64,000 bases of DNA from Cupriavidus basilensis (GCF_000876015.1 NZ_BBQM01000012.1:434001-498000); one strand, 5' to 3'. Positions 9,038-18,284 are shown, numbered from the stretch's first letter. Notes: a model not told the origin generated them from the letters alone. A program made the numbers and translations.

Positions 9038-10588
9038 TCAGCCCGTGATGCCGATCTGCCACGGCGCGAATTCATGGTCGCCCAGGCCCAGCAGCTCGCT
9101 CTTGCTGCGCTGGCCCGAGGCGGTGGCCAGGATCTGCGCGAAAATGCGCTCGCCCATTTCCTGGATGGTGGCGGTGCCGTCGAGGATCTCGCCGCAGTTG
9201 ATGTCCATGTCTTCCTCCAGCCGCCGGTACATCGGCGAATTGGTGGCGAGCTTGAGCGACGGCACCGGCTTGGCGCCGAACATGGAGCCGCGCCCGGTGG
9301 TGAAGCAGATCAGGTTGGCGCCGCTGGCGATCTGGCCGGTGGCGGAGACCGGGTCGAAGCCCGGCGAATCCATGAAGACGAAGCCCTTGCGCGTGATCGG
9401 CTCGGCGTAGCGGTACACGTCCATCAGCGGGCCGGTGCCGCCCTTCATCGACGAGCCCAGCGACTTCTCGAAGATATTGGCCAGCCCGCCGGCCTGGTTG
9501 CCGGGGCTGACACGGCCGTTGATCTGCACGTCGCGCCCGGCGGCGTAGACGTCCTTCCACCAGCGGATGCGCTCGACCAGCTTCTCGCCCACCTCGCGGC
9601 TGGCCGCGCGGCGCGTCAGCGTGTGCTCCACGCCGTAGATCTCGGGCGTCTCCGACAGGATGGCGGTGCCGCCGTGGCGCACCAGGAGGTCCATCGCGGC
9701 GCCGAGCGCCGGGTTGGCGGTGATCGAGGAAAAGCCGTCCGAGCCGCCGCATTGCAGGCCGATGCTCAGGTGGCTGGCCGAAACCGGCCGGCGCGCGGCG
9801 CGGTTGGCGTCCGGCAGCAGCGCCCGCACCGCGGCCACGCCGGCTTCGATGGTCCGGCGCGTGCCGCCGGTGTCCTGCATGGTGAACGCGTGCAGGCGCG
9901 GGCCGGTCTCCAGCCCTTCGGCCTTGAGCAGGGCGTTGACCTGGTTGCGCTCGCAGCCCAGCCCGATCACCAGCACCGCGGCCAGGTTGGGGTGGCGCAT
10001 GTAGCCGGCCAGCGTGCGCTGCAGCATCGCCATCGGCTCGCCGCTCATCTCCATGCCGCAGCCGGTGCTGTGGGCGAAGGCCACCACGCCGTCCACGTTG
10101 GGGAAGTCCGCCAGCCGCTCGGGCGTGAACCACTCGGCGATCTTGTGCACCACGGTGGCCGAGCAGTTGACGGTGGCCACCACGCCGATGAAGTTGCGCG
10201 TGGCCACGCGGCCGTCGTCGCGCACGATGCCGTCGAAGCTGGCCTGCTCGGCCTCGGGCAGCAGCGCCACCGGCACGAAGTCGCGCGCATGGGCGTAGTC
10301 GCGGTCGAACTCGCGGAACTCGATGTTGTGGCCGGACACCAGCGCGCCCGGCGCGATGTCGGCGCCGGCGAAGCCGATGGTGGTGTTGTACTTCAGGATC
10401 GGCTCGCCCTTGTGGATCGGGCGCGCGGCGATCTTGTAGCCGGCCGGCACCTGGCTGCGGATGGTGAAGGTCTCGCCGGGCACCGGCGTGCCGATGCTGA
10501 GTTCGGTGCGGGCGATCAGCACGTTGTCCTGCGCGTGCAGGCGGATGACCGGCGCGGCGGGCGCGGTGGCGGGGCTGGTGGTGGTCAC
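9038..10588 (-). CDS. UxaA-family dehydratase (altronate/galactarate dehydratase-like)
   Basis: This 516-residue protein is a fused SAF plus UxaA-type hydro-lyase, the same architecture as GarD, and is a distant paralogue of the garD product at 2790. The SAF domain covers about residues 14-90 ([17 protein letters not shown]). The catalytic part contains [23 protein letters not shown] and [13 protein letters not shown] chose a GTG start at 10588 because AGGAGACA precedes it at ideal spacing; the ATG at 10606 lacks a good site. Its substrate is probably another hydroxy-diacid or aldonic acid. Altronate dehydratase is the nearest named function, and galactarate or an unrelated hydroxy acid is possible. 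Confidence 0.82.
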   Translation of the reverse strand: MTTTSPATAPAAPVIRLHAQDNVLIARTELSIGTPVPGETFTIRSQVPAGYKIAARPIHKGEPILKYNTTIGFAGADIAPGALVSGHNIEFREFDRDYAHARDFVPVALLPEAEQASFDGIVRDDGRVATRNFIGVVATVNCSATVVHKIAEWFTPERLADFPNVDGVVAFAHSTGCGMEMSGEPMAMLQRTLAGYMRHPNLAAVLVIGLGCERNQVNALLKAEGLETGPRLHAFTMQDTGGTRRTIEAGVAAVRALLPDANRAARRPVSASHLSIGLQCGGSDGFSSITANPALGAAMDLLVRHGGTAILSETPEIYGVEHTLTRRAASREVGEKLVERIRWWKDVYAAGRDVQINGRVSPGNQAGGLANIFEKSLGSSMKGGTGPLMDVYRYAEPITRKGFVFMDSPGFDPVSATGQIASGANLICFTTGRGSMFGAKPVPSLKLATNSPMYRRLEEDMDINCGEILDGTATIQEMGERIFAQILATASGQRSKSELLGLGDHEFAPWQIGITG

Positions 10589-10721
10589 GCTGTCTCCTGT
10601 GGGCATCTTCACTGATTGTCTTTCTGCGTGGCCTCTCGTGGCGGCCGCGCCGCGCGTGCCCGGGAGGCACGGCGGCGGCGCGGCGCGGAGGCCATCGGTG
10701 CTGCGTTCCTGCCGGGCGCGG

Positions 10722-11090
10722 CTATGCGCCGACGACCTGCTTGGCGAAGCTGGCGCGCTCCATCTCCACCACATCCACGCTGACCTGCACGCTTTCGCCG
10801 GCCTGGCCGGGGCGCACCTGCTCGGCGATCGCCTCGCACACGGCCTTGCCGAGCGCCTGCCGCACGGCCAGCTCGCGCCCGTCGAGGATGCGCAGCGTGG
10901 CATGCACGAAGGCGCGCTCGCGCGCCTCGGTGCCCTGGCGGTAGGCGGTCAGCGTCACGCAGCGCGACTTGATGTCCGGCTCGTTGAACTGGCCGGAGGC
11001 CAGCAGCGCGGCGTTGGCCTGGTCCATCAGCTCTTCCTGCGAGCAGGCCAGCCGGGTGTTTTCGGTGAGTTCGATGATGAGATGGGGCAT
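10722..11090 (-). CDS. 5-carboxymethyl-2-hydroxymuconate isomerase-like tautomerase
   Basis: This 122-residue protein fits the CHMI (HpaF) family of the tautomerase superfamily, in which the amino-terminal proline exposed after loss of Met1 acts as the general base. The protein starts MPHLIIELTENT, with the proline in place. The C-terminal half contains VSVDVVEMERASFAK, typical of the family end. No homoprotocatechuate genes are nearby, so the classical aromatic-degradation role is unlikely. It may isomerise an enol or lactone intermediate of the sugar-acid operon. It lies 35 bases downstream of the Ldh-family gene and is probably co-transcribed with it. Confidence 0.75.
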   Translation of the reverse strand: MPHLIIELTENTRLACSQEELMDQANAALLASGQFNEPDIKSRCVTLTAYRQGTEARERAFVHATLRILDGRELAVRQALGKAVCEAIAEQVRPGQAGESVQVSVDVVEMERASFAKQVVGA

Positions 11091-11125
11091 GGTGGTTCCG
11101 ATGACGGGTTGCCGAAGGGGGCGGT

Positions 11126-12220
11126 TCAGTCCACCGCCAGCGGCGACAGCGGGCCGGGCGACTTGCCGCGCGCGGCCTGCACGCGCGCCGCGGCGTCGTC
11201 GAGCTGGGCCAGCGTGCCGCTGTCCACCGGAATGTGCTCGGCGCGCGCGCGGCGCCAGGCGCGCTCGGGCTCGCCGGGCAGCAGGATGGCCTCGGTGCCG
11301 GGCTGCAGCTTCGACGAGCGCACCCAGTCGACGAAGGACTGCACCTCGTGGCCGAAGGTGGTGCTGCTGCCCAGGCGCGCCGGGTCGAACACGATGGCCA
11401 GCATGTTGTTCCAGACCGCGTGCTCGTGGGTCAGCGTCTCCGGGCGGATGGTGTGGCCGCCGGTCACGGCCGCGCCCAGCAGCTCGCACATCATCGCCAG
11501 CACGTAGCCCTTGTGCTCGCCGAACGAGCGCAGCGCGCCATGCGGCTGGCCCGCGGGCGGGAACATCACGGCGGGATCGTCGGTGGGATGGCCGTCGGCG
11601 TCCAGCAGGCAGCCCGGCGGCACCGGCACGCCCTTGTTGTTGGCCACGCGCACCTTGCCCAGCGCGATCGCGCTGGTGGCGAAGTCCATCACCAGCGGCG
11701 CGGCGCCGGCCACCGGCACGCCGATGGTGAACGGGTTGGTGCCGTAGCGCGCCTCGTAGCCGCCGTGCGGCGCCACGATCTGCCGGGACAGCACGTTGAC
11801 GAAGTGGATCGAGATCATGCCGGCGGCGGCGGCCTGCTCGGCCCAGTGGCCCACGCGGCCGAGGTGGTGCGAGCGGCGCAGCCCCAGCACGCACACGCCA
11901 TGCTCGCGCGCGCGGCCGATGGCCAGGTTCATGGCCTCCTCGGTGACCGCCTGGCCCATGCCGCGGTTGCCGTCCAGGCTCAGGATGCCGCCGGACTCGT
12001 GCACCACGCTCACGTGCTGGTTGAGCTGGAGCTGCTCGCCCAGCCAGGACAGCACGTACTTCGGGATCATGCCCACGCCGTGCGAATCGTGCCCGGACAG
12101 GTTGGCGCCGACCAGGTGGTCGGCGGTCAGGCGGGCTTCGCGCGCGTCGGAGCCGGCGGCGAGCCAGAGGTCGGATACCCACTGATGCAGGGCGGCGGTC
12201 GGGATGCGGTGTTCACTCAT
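11126..12220 (-). CDS. Ldh-family (malate/L-lactate/sulfolactate-type) NAD(P)-dependent dehydrogenase
   Basis: This 364-residue protein belongs to the non-Rossmann LDH2/MDH2 oxidoreductase family, which oxidises L-2-hydroxy acids such as malate, ureidoglycolate, 2,3-diketogulonate or sulfolactate. Family motifs visible are SGHDSHGVGM near residue 43, RRSHHLGRVGHWA near residue 115, NPFTIGVP and the cofactor-site segment FGEHKGYVLAMMCE near residue 245. A paralogue lies at 18,337. Here it follows a Bug binding protein and precedes the tautomerase and UxaA-like genes, so its substrate is probably a hydroxy-diacid imported or produced in this operon. The ATG at 12220 is the family-typical start. 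Confidence 0.85.
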   Translation of the reverse strand: MSEHRIPTAALHQWVSDLWLAAGSDAREARLTADHLVGANLSGHDSHGVGMIPKYVLSWLGEQLQLNQHVSVVHESGGILSLDGNRGMGQAVTEEAMNLAIGRAREHGVCVLGLRRSHHLGRVGHWAEQAAAAGMISIHFVNVLSRQIVAPHGGYEARYGTNPFTIGVPVAGAAPLVMDFATSAIALGKVRVANNKGVPVPPGCLLDADGHPTDDPAVMFPPAGQPHGALRSFGEHKGYVLAMMCELLGAAVTGGHTIRPETLTHEHAVWNNMLAIVFDPARLGSSTTFGHEVQSFVDWVRSSKLQPGTEAILLPGEPERAWRRARAEHIPVDSGTLAQLDDAAARVQAARGKSPGPLSPLAVD

Positions 12221-12400
12221 GGGATCGGGTAGCGGGATAGCGGAAGGAGGGGGCGGACGAGACAGGCGGCAGAAAATGGCGGCAGAAGATAGCGAAAGAA
12301 CCGGCGCAAGAAAACGGCAGCAGGGCCGGCGGCGGCCACCATCATAAGCCGCCGGGCCCCGCTTGGGTACCCGGCAATGGGCGCCGGCCATGCATCCGCG

Positions 12401-13468
12401 TCATTCCGGCCGGATATTGGCGCTCTTGATCAGCTGCGCCCACTTGGCCACCTCGCGCTTCTGGAACGCGCCCAGCTCGGCCGGGCCCGCGCCGGACGGC
12501 TCGATGCCGAGCGTGGCGAAGCGCGCGCGCATGTCCGGCTCCTGCACGATCTTGCCGATGTCGGCGCCGAGCCGGTTGACGATGGGCTGCGGCGTGCCGG
12601 CCGGGGCGAACACCGCCTGCCACGAGACGATCTCGTAGCCGGCCAGCTTCGGCCCGCCGGCCTCGGCCACGGTCGGCACGTCCGGCAGCTCGCGCGCGCG
12701 CGTGGCCGCCGTGGTGGCCAGCGCGCGCAGCTTGCCGGCCTGGATCATCGGCATGGCCGCCACGCTGTTCTCGAACAGCACGTCGACCTGGCTGCCCAGC
12801 AGCGCCTGCACCGCCGGGTTGCTGCCCTTGTACGGCACGTGCAGCAGCTTGACGCCGGCCATGCTGGCGAACAGCTCGCCGGCCAGGTGCTGCGAGGTGC
12901 CGTTGCCGGCCGAGCCGAACGACACCGTGCCCGGCTTGGCGCGGGCGGCGGCGATCACGTCCTGCACGCTCTTCCACGGGCTGCCGGCGTTGACCACCAG
13001 CAGGTTGGGCAGGGTGCCGATCAGCGCCACCGGCTTGAAGTCCCTGACCGGGTCGTAGGGCATCTTCGGATACAGGCTGACGTTGATGGAATGCGAGCTG
13101 ATGGTGCCGCCGACCAGCGTGTAGCCGTCCGGCGCCGCTTTGGCCACGTAGTCCGAGCCGATGTTGCCGCCTGCGCCGGCGCGGTTTTCCACCACCACCG
13201 GCTGGCCGATCATCTGCGACAGGCGCAGGCCGATCAGGCGGCCCAGCACGTCGGTGGTGCCGCCCGCGGCGAACGGCACCACGTAGTTGACGGGCTTGGT
13301 CGGCCAGGCGTCCTGCGCATGGGCGGCCGGCCCGGTGGCCAGCAGGGCCAGCGCGCCGGCGGCGGCCAGGGCGCGCAGGGCGCGGCGTGGCGCCGACAGC
13401 GGTGCCGCACGGAAATGTTGGGGAAACTGGACGCGGGCGGGCCGCTGCGGCCGGCGGTGGGTAGGCAT
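12401..13468 (-). CDS. Bug-family (tripartite tricarboxylate) solute-binding protein
   Basis: This 355-residue periplasmic binding protein is the first gene of the minus-strand operon. It has a twin-arginine-free Sec signal, with a hydrophobic core (ALAAAGALALLATG) ending at AHAQ near residue 51. The mature protein starts with WPTKPVNYVVPFAAGG, the Bug family hallmark, and has RAGAGGNIG and the APDGYTL motif. Bug proteins bind carboxylates such as citrate, aromatic acids or sugar acids. Genes for the TctA/TctB membrane parts are absent here, as is common for Bug paralogues in Bordetella, Cupriavidus and Ralstonia. AGGAGA lies upstream of the ATG. Confidence 0.88.
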   Translation of the reverse strand: MPTHRRPQRPARVQFPQHFRAAPLSAPRRALRALAAAGALALLATGPAAHAQDAWPTKPVNYVVPFAAGGTTDVLGRLIGLRLSQMIGQPVVVENRAGAGGNIGSDYVAKAAPDGYTLVGGTISSHSINVSLYPKMPYDPVRDFKPVALIGTLPNLLVVNAGSPWKSVQDVIAAARAKPGTVSFGSAGNGTSQHLAGELFASMAGVKLLHVPYKGSNPAVQALLGSQVDVLFENSVAAMPMIQAGKLRALATTAATRARELPDVPTVAEAGGPKLAGYEIVSWQAVFAPAGTPQPIVNRLGADIGKIVQEPDMRARFATLGIEPSGAGPAELGAFQKREVAKWAQLIKSANIRPE

Positions 13469-13608
13469 ATGCTGGTCTCCTGGCTTGTTGTGCGGCCATC
13501 CTTCTTTCCGCCGCCCCGCGCGGGCCGCTATCATCTGGCAAGCGGCAAGGTGGGGCAGGGCGGGATCGCCTTGGTCACAATCTACACGCGACCGGCACGG
13601 CACAGCCT

Positions 13609-13621
13609 TGCGTTTTACGCA
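13609..13621. promoter_or_regulatory. Small dyad that may be a LysR-type site
   Basis: TGCGTTTTACGCA has 4-bp arms around five bases and lies in the 381-base divergent region between the Bug gene (minus) and the ThDP enzyme gene (plus). It resembles a T-N11-A LysR box, but such short dyads arise by chance in GC-rich DNA. I could not identify convincing -10/-35 elements in the gap. Confidence 0.25.
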
Positions 13622-13732
13622 TAGCAGAAATGCGCCATATGCCGGGCGCGCAAGGGGGGCGGCCATAACAATCACCACATTGCCCGGCCTTGCCGCCGAT
13701 CCGCCGCCGCCGCTCGCGTGCCGCGCCGCAAC

Positions 13733-13803
13733 AATCGCGCCGTGATCGTGCTGTGAATCGCGCTGTGAATCGCGCCGTGAATCGCCATACGAATCGCGCC
13801 ACC
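13733..13803. repeat. 12-base degenerate tandem repeat, about six units
   Basis: Units of the form AATCGCGCYGTG repeat head to tail at 13733, 13745 (11 bases, degenerate), 13756, 13768, 13780 (degenerate) and 13792. The array ends about 45 bases before the ATG of the ThDP enzyme gene, so it lies in that gene's likely 5' leader or promoter. Confidence 0.7.
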
Positions 13804-13849
13804 AGCCGCCGGCGCAGACCTGACCGCAGTGCATCATCCGAAGACCGAC

Positions 13850-15550
13850 ATGACCCAGACTCCTGCCGCCACCGCGTCCACCCATTCCGTTTCCGCCGCG
13901 CCGGCCGCCCGCACGGGCGGCCGCGTGCTGGTCGACGCGCTGCGCATCCACGGCGCCGAGCGCATCTTCTGCGTGCCCGGCGAAAGCTTCCTCGACGTGC
14001 TCGACGCCCTGCACGACCAGCCCGCCATCGACCTGATCGTGTGCAAGCACGAAGGCGCCGCGGCCAACATGGCCGAGGCCGACGGCAAGCTCACCGGCCG
14101 CCCGGGCATCTGCTTCGTCACGCGCGGGCCGGGCGCCACCCACGCCAGCATCGGCGTGCACATCGCCGCGCAGGACTCCACCCCGATGCTGCTGTTCGTC
14201 GGCCAGATCGCGCGCGGCCACAAGGGCCGCGAGGCGTTCCAGGAAGTGGACTACGGCGCCATGTTCGGCTCCATCGCCAAGTGGGTGGTGGAGATCGACG
14301 ACCCCGCGCGCATCCCGGAACTGGTGGCGCGCGCGTTCCGCTGCGCCACCTCGGGCCGGCCCGGCCCGGTGGTGATCGCGCTGCCCGAGGACGTGCTCGA
14401 CGGCCTGTGCGAGGTTGCCGACACCCCCCGCTACCAGCCCGTGGCGGCGGCCCCGCGCGCGGCCGACGCCGAGGCGCTGGCCGCGCTGCTGGCCGGCGCG
14501 CAGCGGCCGCTGGTGATCGCCGGCGGCGCCAACTGGAGCCCGCGCGCGGCGGCGGACTTCGCCACCTTCGTGCGGCGCTGGGACCTGCCGGTGGCATGCG
14601 CGTTCCGCCGCCAGGACGTGCTCGACAACCGCGACCCGCACTACGTGGGCCACCTGAGCCTGGGCGTGAGCCCGGCGCTGGCCGAGCGCGTGCGCACCGC
14701 CGACGTGATCCTCGCCTTCGGCACGCGCCTGGGCGACATCGCCACCGACGGCTACACGCTGCTGGAGGCACCCACGCCGCGCCAGCGCCTGATCCACGTG
14801 CACGCCGACAGCGCCGAGCTGGGCCGCGTCTACCAGCCCGAACTCGCCATCGAGGCCGGCACCGAGACCGGCGCGGCCATGCTGGCCGCGCTGCCGGCCC
14901 CGGCCAGCGTGGCCTGGGGCGACTGGACCGGCGCCGCGCGCGCCGCGCACATCGCCTTCGTCACGCCGGGCAAGCCGCACGCCGAACTCAGCGGCGTGGA
15001 CATGACCGCGGTGGTCGACCACCTCAACCAGACCCTGCCGGCCGACGCCGTGCTCAGCAACGGCGCCGGCAACTACACGGTCTGGCTGCACCGCTATTAC
15101 GCCTACCGCCAGCCGCGCACCGAACTGGCGCCCACCTGCGGCGCGATGGGCTACGGCCTGCCGGCGGCCATCGCCGCCAAGCTGCGCGACCCGCAGCGCA
15201 CGGTGGTGTGCTTCGCCGGCGACGGCTGCTTCCTGATGTACCCGCAGGAGATCGCCACCGCCGCCGCCTACGGCGCCAACCTCGTGGTGGTGGTGGTCAA
15301 CAACGGCATGTACGGCACCATCCGCATGCACCAGGAAAAGCGCTACCCGGGCCGCGTCAGCGGCACCGACATCCCCAGCCCGGACTTCGTGGCGATGGCG
15401 CAGTCGTGCGGCGCCTGGGCCGAGCGCGTGACGCGCACCGAGGACTTCGCCGGCGCCTTCGAGCGCGCGCTGGCGGCGGGCAAGCCCGCCGTGCTGGAGC
15501 TGACCACCGATCCGCGCCAGATCACCCCGGCCATGCGCATCGCCGGCTGA
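13850..15550 (+). CDS. Thiamine-diphosphate enzyme, acetolactate synthase large-subunit family
   Basis: This 566-residue protein has the three-domain POX/AHAS fold. The catalytic glutamate lies in CKHEGAAANMAEADGK, FVTRGPGATHASIG follows, and the C-terminal ThDP/Mg motif is GDGCFLMYPQEI with the asparagine of VVVNNGMYG. No small regulatory subunit gene is adjacent, so it is probably not the biosynthetic acetolactate synthase. Glyoxylate carboligase, oxalyl-CoA-type decarboxylase and benzoylformate-type decarboxylase are alternatives. It is followed by FAD dehydrogenase, Bug and Ldh-family genes, suggesting 2-oxo or 2-hydroxy acid breakdown. I chose ATG 13850; a GTG at 13829 would add seven residues. 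Confidence 0.8.
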   Translation: MTQTPAATASTHSVSAAPAARTGGRVLVDALRIHGAERIFCVPGESFLDVLDALHDQPAIDLIVCKHEGAAANMAEADGKLTGRPGICFVTRGPGATHASIGVHIAAQDSTPMLLFVGQIARGHKGREAFQEVDYGAMFGSIAKWVVEIDDPARIPELVARAFRCATSGRPGPVVIALPEDVLDGLCEVADTPRYQPVAAAPRAADAEALAALLAGAQRPLVIAGGANWSPRAAADFATFVRRWDLPVACAFRRQDVLDNRDPHYVGHLSLGVSPALAERVRTADVILAFGTRLGDIATDGYTLLEAPTPRQRLIHVHADSAELGRVYQPELAIEAGTETGAAMLAALPAPASVAWGDWTGAARAAHIAFVTPGKPHAELSGVDMTAVVDHLNQTLPADAVLSNGAGNYTVWLHRYYAYRQPRTELAPTCGAMGYGLPAAIAAKLRDPQRTVVCFAGDGCFLMYPQEIATAAAYGANLVVVVVNNGMYGTIRMHQEKRYPGRVSGTDIPSPDFVAMAQSCGAWAERVTRTEDFAGAFERALAAGKPAVLELTTDPRQITPAMRIAG

Positions 15551-15649
15551 CGGCGGCGCGTGTCCGGCGGGCATGGGAAGACAGGGAAGACAAGGACCAC
15601 AAGACCGGCCCGACCCATGACGCCGGACAGCCGCCGGCACCTGATATAC

Positions 15650-15671
15650 GGCGTGCCGCATACGGCACGCC
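15650..15671. repeat. Perfect hairpin between the ThDP enzyme and FAD dehydrogenase genes
   Basis: GGCGTGCCG and CGGCACGCC form a 9-bp stem with the loop CATA. There is no T-run, so it may be an operator, an mRNA-processing or stability element, or an imperfect terminator. Confidence 0.45.
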
Positions 15672-15716
15672 TCGCACCAGATCCATAACAAGAACGCAGA
15701 ACAGGAGACCCTTCGC

Positions 15717-17138
15717 ATGACCACTGGCACGCTGGATGGCCTGCGCGGCCATTTCTCCGGGCGGCTGCTGACCGCGCCCGACGACACCGCGCCCTTCCTG
15801 ACCGACTGGCGCCGCAACTTCACCGGCCGCACGCTGGCCGTGGCGCAGCCGGACACCACGGCGGACGTGGCCGCGGTGGTGCGCTGGTGCGCGGCGCACC
15901 GCGTGCCGCTGGTGCCGCAGGGCGGCAATACCGGCATGGTGGGCGGCGCCGTGCCCGACGGCGGCGGCCACGCGCTGGTGCTGTCCACCGCGCGCCTGAA
16001 CCGCATCCGCGAGATCGACCCGCTCAACAACACGCTGACCGCCGAGGCCGGCTGCATCCTGGCCAACGTCCAGCAGGCCGCGCAGGAGGCGGACCGTCTC
16101 TATCCGCTCTCGCTCGGCGCGGAGGGCAGCTGCACCATCGGCGGCAACCTCGCCAGCAATGCCGGCGGCGTGCAGGTGCTGCGCTACGGCAACACGCGCG
16201 AGCTGTGCCTGGGGCTGGAAGTGGTCACGCCCGACGGCGAGATCTGGGACGGCCTGCGCGCGCTGCGCAAGGACAATACCGGCTACGACCTCAAGCAGCT
16301 GTTCATCGGCGCCGAGGGCACGCTGGGCGTGATCACCGCCGCCACGCTCAAGCTCTATCCGCGCCCGGCCGCGCGCATGACCGCGCTGGCCGCCGTGGCC
16401 GACCCGCATGCCGCGCTGCGCCTGCTGGAGCTGGCCCAGCGCCGGCTGGCCGCCACGCTGACCGCGTTCGAGCTGATGAGCGGAGCCTGCATGGCGCTGG
16501 TGGCGCGCCATTTCCCCGATTGCCGCGCGCCGTTCGAGCAGGACCATCCCTGGTACGTGCTGCTGGAAAGCAGCGACCCGCACAGCGAGGCGCACGCCAC
16601 GCAGGCGTTCGGCGAGCTGATGGAAGAAGCCTTCGAGGCCGGCATCGTGGCCGACGCGGCCATCGCCGCCTCGCTGGCGCAGTCCGACGCGCTCTGGCGC
16701 ATCCGCCACCACCTGCCCGAGGCGCAGTCGCTCGACGGCGGCGACAACGTCAAGCACGACATCTCGGTGCCGATCTCGGCCATCGCCACCTTCATCGAGC
16801 GCACCAGCGCCGACATCGTGGCGGCCCACCCAGGCGCGCGCGTGCTGGCCTTCGGCCATCTCGGCGACGGCAACCTGCACTACAACGTCAGTGCCCCGGC
16901 CGGCCAGCCGCAGGCACCGTTCGTGCAGGCCAGCGGCGCGGCGGTCAGCGCGCTGGTGTACGAGGCGGTGGCGCGCGTGCGCGGCTCGATCTCCGCCGAG
17001 CACGGCATCGGCCAGCTCAAGGTCGGGAAGAACGCGCACTACAAGTCCGCCGTGGAAATGGCGCTGATGCAGAGGATCAAGCAGGCGCTGGACCCGCACG
17101 GCCTGATGAACCCGGGCCGGCTGCTGCCGCCGCGCTGA
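15717..17138 (+). CDS. FAD-binding 2-hydroxyacid dehydrogenase (GlcD/D-2-hydroxyglutarate dehydrogenase type)
   Basis: This 473-residue flavoprotein of the FAD_binding_4 plus FAD-oxidase_C family oxidises a D-2-hydroxy acid such as D-2-hydroxyglutarate, D-lactate or glycolate. The FAD site shows VPLVPQGGNTGMVGGAVPD near residue 60 and EGSCTIGGNLASNAGG near residue 135. The C-terminal domain has the metal/substrate histidines in FGHLGDGNLHYNV and SAEHGIGQLK. AGGAGA lies upstream of the ATG. Its pairing with a ThDP enzyme suggests that it makes the 2-oxo acid used by that enzyme. It is monomeric-type, with no GlcE/GlcF neighbours. Confidence 0.87.
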   Translation: MTTGTLDGLRGHFSGRLLTAPDDTAPFLTDWRRNFTGRTLAVAQPDTTADVAAVVRWCAAHRVPLVPQGGNTGMVGGAVPDGGGHALVLSTARLNRIREIDPLNNTLTAEAGCILANVQQAAQEADRLYPLSLGAEGSCTIGGNLASNAGGVQVLRYGNTRELCLGLEVVTPDGEIWDGLRALRKDNTGYDLKQLFIGAEGTLGVITAATLKLYPRPAARMTALAAVADPHAALRLLELAQRRLAATLTAFELMSGACMALVARHFPDCRAPFEQDHPWYVLLESSDPHSEAHATQAFGELMEEAFEAGIVADAAIAASLAQSDALWRIRHHLPEAQSLDGGDNVKHDISVPISAIATFIERTSADIVAAHPGARVLAFGHLGDGNLHYNVSAPAGQPQAPFVQASGAAVSALVYEAVARVRGSISAEHGIGQLKVGKNAHYKSAVEMALMQRIKQALDPHGLMNPGRLLPPR

Positions 17139-17156
17139 CAGGCGAACCGGGAAAGC

Positions 17157-17262
17157 CCCGCAGAGGGCAGGAAGAAAGCCCGAGGAAGGTAGGAAAGAAG
17201 CCCAAGGAAGGCCAGGGAAGGCTCGAAGAAGCCCCGAAGAAAGCCGAACCACAAAGCTCGCA
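17157..17262 (+). repeat. Purine-rich degenerate direct repeats
   Basis: Between two operon genes the plus strand is almost all purine, with about four degenerate copies of a 20-24 base unit around GAAGAAAGCCCGAGGAAGG. It ends just before the ribosome binding site of the Bug gene at 17280. No coding function is apparent. Confidence 0.55.
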
Positions 17263-17279
17263 AAGAGCAGGAGACACCG

Positions 17280-18284
17280 ATGCAAGATGCAACGCACAAG
17301 CGCGGCCGCCGCGCCTCGCTGCTGGCCCTGGCCGTGCTGGCCGCCACCACCGTCTGCGGCGCGCTGCCGGCGCGGGCCGAGACCTGGCCGGCCAAGCCGA
17401 TCCGCCTGATCGTGCCGTTCACCGCGGGCGGCAACACCGACATCGTGGCGCGCCTGGTCGCGCGCGAGCTGCAGAAGTCGCTGGGGCAGGCGGTGGTGGT
17501 GGACAACCGCCCGGGCGCTTCGGGCAACATCGGCGCCGACACCGTGGCCAAGTCCGCGCCGGACGGCTACACGCTGCTGGTGGGCACGGTCGGCACCAAT
17601 GCCATCAACGCCAGCTTCTACCGCAAGATGCCCTATGACACCGTCAAGGACTTCGCCGCGGTGGCGATGGTCGCCTCGGTGCCCAACATCCTGGTGGTCA
17701 ACCCCGGCGTGCCGGCCAACAGCGTCAAGGAGCTGACCCAGTACGTCAAGCGCGCCAACGGCAGCACCACCTTCGCCTCGTCCGGCACCGGCACCTCGAT
17801 CCATCTCTCGGGCGAGCTGTACAAGGTCATGACCGGCGTGTCGATGGTGCACGTGCCCTACAAGGGCAGCGCGCCCGCCGTGACCGACCTGATGGGCGGG
17901 CAGGTGCAGCTGATGTTCGACAACGCGCCGACCTCGCTGCCGTTCGTCAAGGCCGGCAAGCTCAAGGCGCTGGCCGTCACCGGCGCGCACCGCATGAGCG
18001 CGCTGCCCAACGTGCCGACGATGGAAGAAGCCGGCCTGCCGGGCTTCGTCACCGGCTCGTGGTTCGGCGTGTTCGCGCCGGCGCGCACGCCGCGCGAGAT
18101 CGTCACGCGCCTGAGCGACATCATCATGGCGGCCTCGGCCCGCCCCGATTTCCGCGAGGCGCTGGTGACCGCCGGCGCCGATCCCGACCCCAAGCCCGCC
18201 GCCGAATTCCAGGCCTTCGCGCTGGCGGAGAAGGTGCGCTGGGAGAAGGTCGTCAAGGCGGCCGGCGTCTCGGTCGACGAATAA
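17280..18284 (+). CDS. Bug-family (tripartite tricarboxylate) solute-binding protein
   Basis: This 334-residue periplasmic binding protein has a Sec signal peptide ending near ARAE (residue 36). The mature domain begins TWPAKPIRLIVPFTAGG and contains NRPGASGNIGAD and SAPDGYTLLVG, the Bug family hallmarks. It probably captures the carboxylate metabolised by its operon neighbours. Upstream lies the FAD dehydrogenase and 52 bases downstream the Ldh-family dehydrogenase, all on the plus strand. No TctA or TctB membrane gene is present in the window. GAGCAGGAG precedes the start codon. Confidence 0.88.
   Translation: MQDATHKRGRRASLLALAVLAATTVCGALPARAETWPAKPIRLIVPFTAGGNTDIVARLVARELQKSLGQAVVVDNRPGASGNIGADTVAKSAPDGYTLLVGTVGTNAINASFYRKMPYDTVKDFAAVAMVASVPNILVVNPGVPANSVKELTQYVKRANGSTTFASSGTGTSIHLSGELYKVMTGVSMVHVPYKGSAPAVTDLMGGQVQLMFDNAPTSLPFVKAGKLKALAVTGAHRMSALPNVPTMEEAGLPGFVTGSWFGVFAPARTPREIVTRLSDIIMAASARPDFREALVTAGADPDPKPAAEFQAFALAEKVRWEKVVKAAGVSVDE

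Noticed and set aside
9038-10588. Calling the UxaA-like protein a second galactarate dehydratase.
   Set aside because: Same architecture but clearly divergent from the garD product in the window; substrate cannot be fixed from sequence.
12401-16066. Very long minus-strand open frames opposite known genes (for example over 13,500-16,000, and 15,522-18,503).
   Set aside because: They are antisense to genes with clear families, have alanine/arginine/histidine-rich nonsense composition and no domains. They are typical stop-poor shadows of very GC-rich coding DNA.
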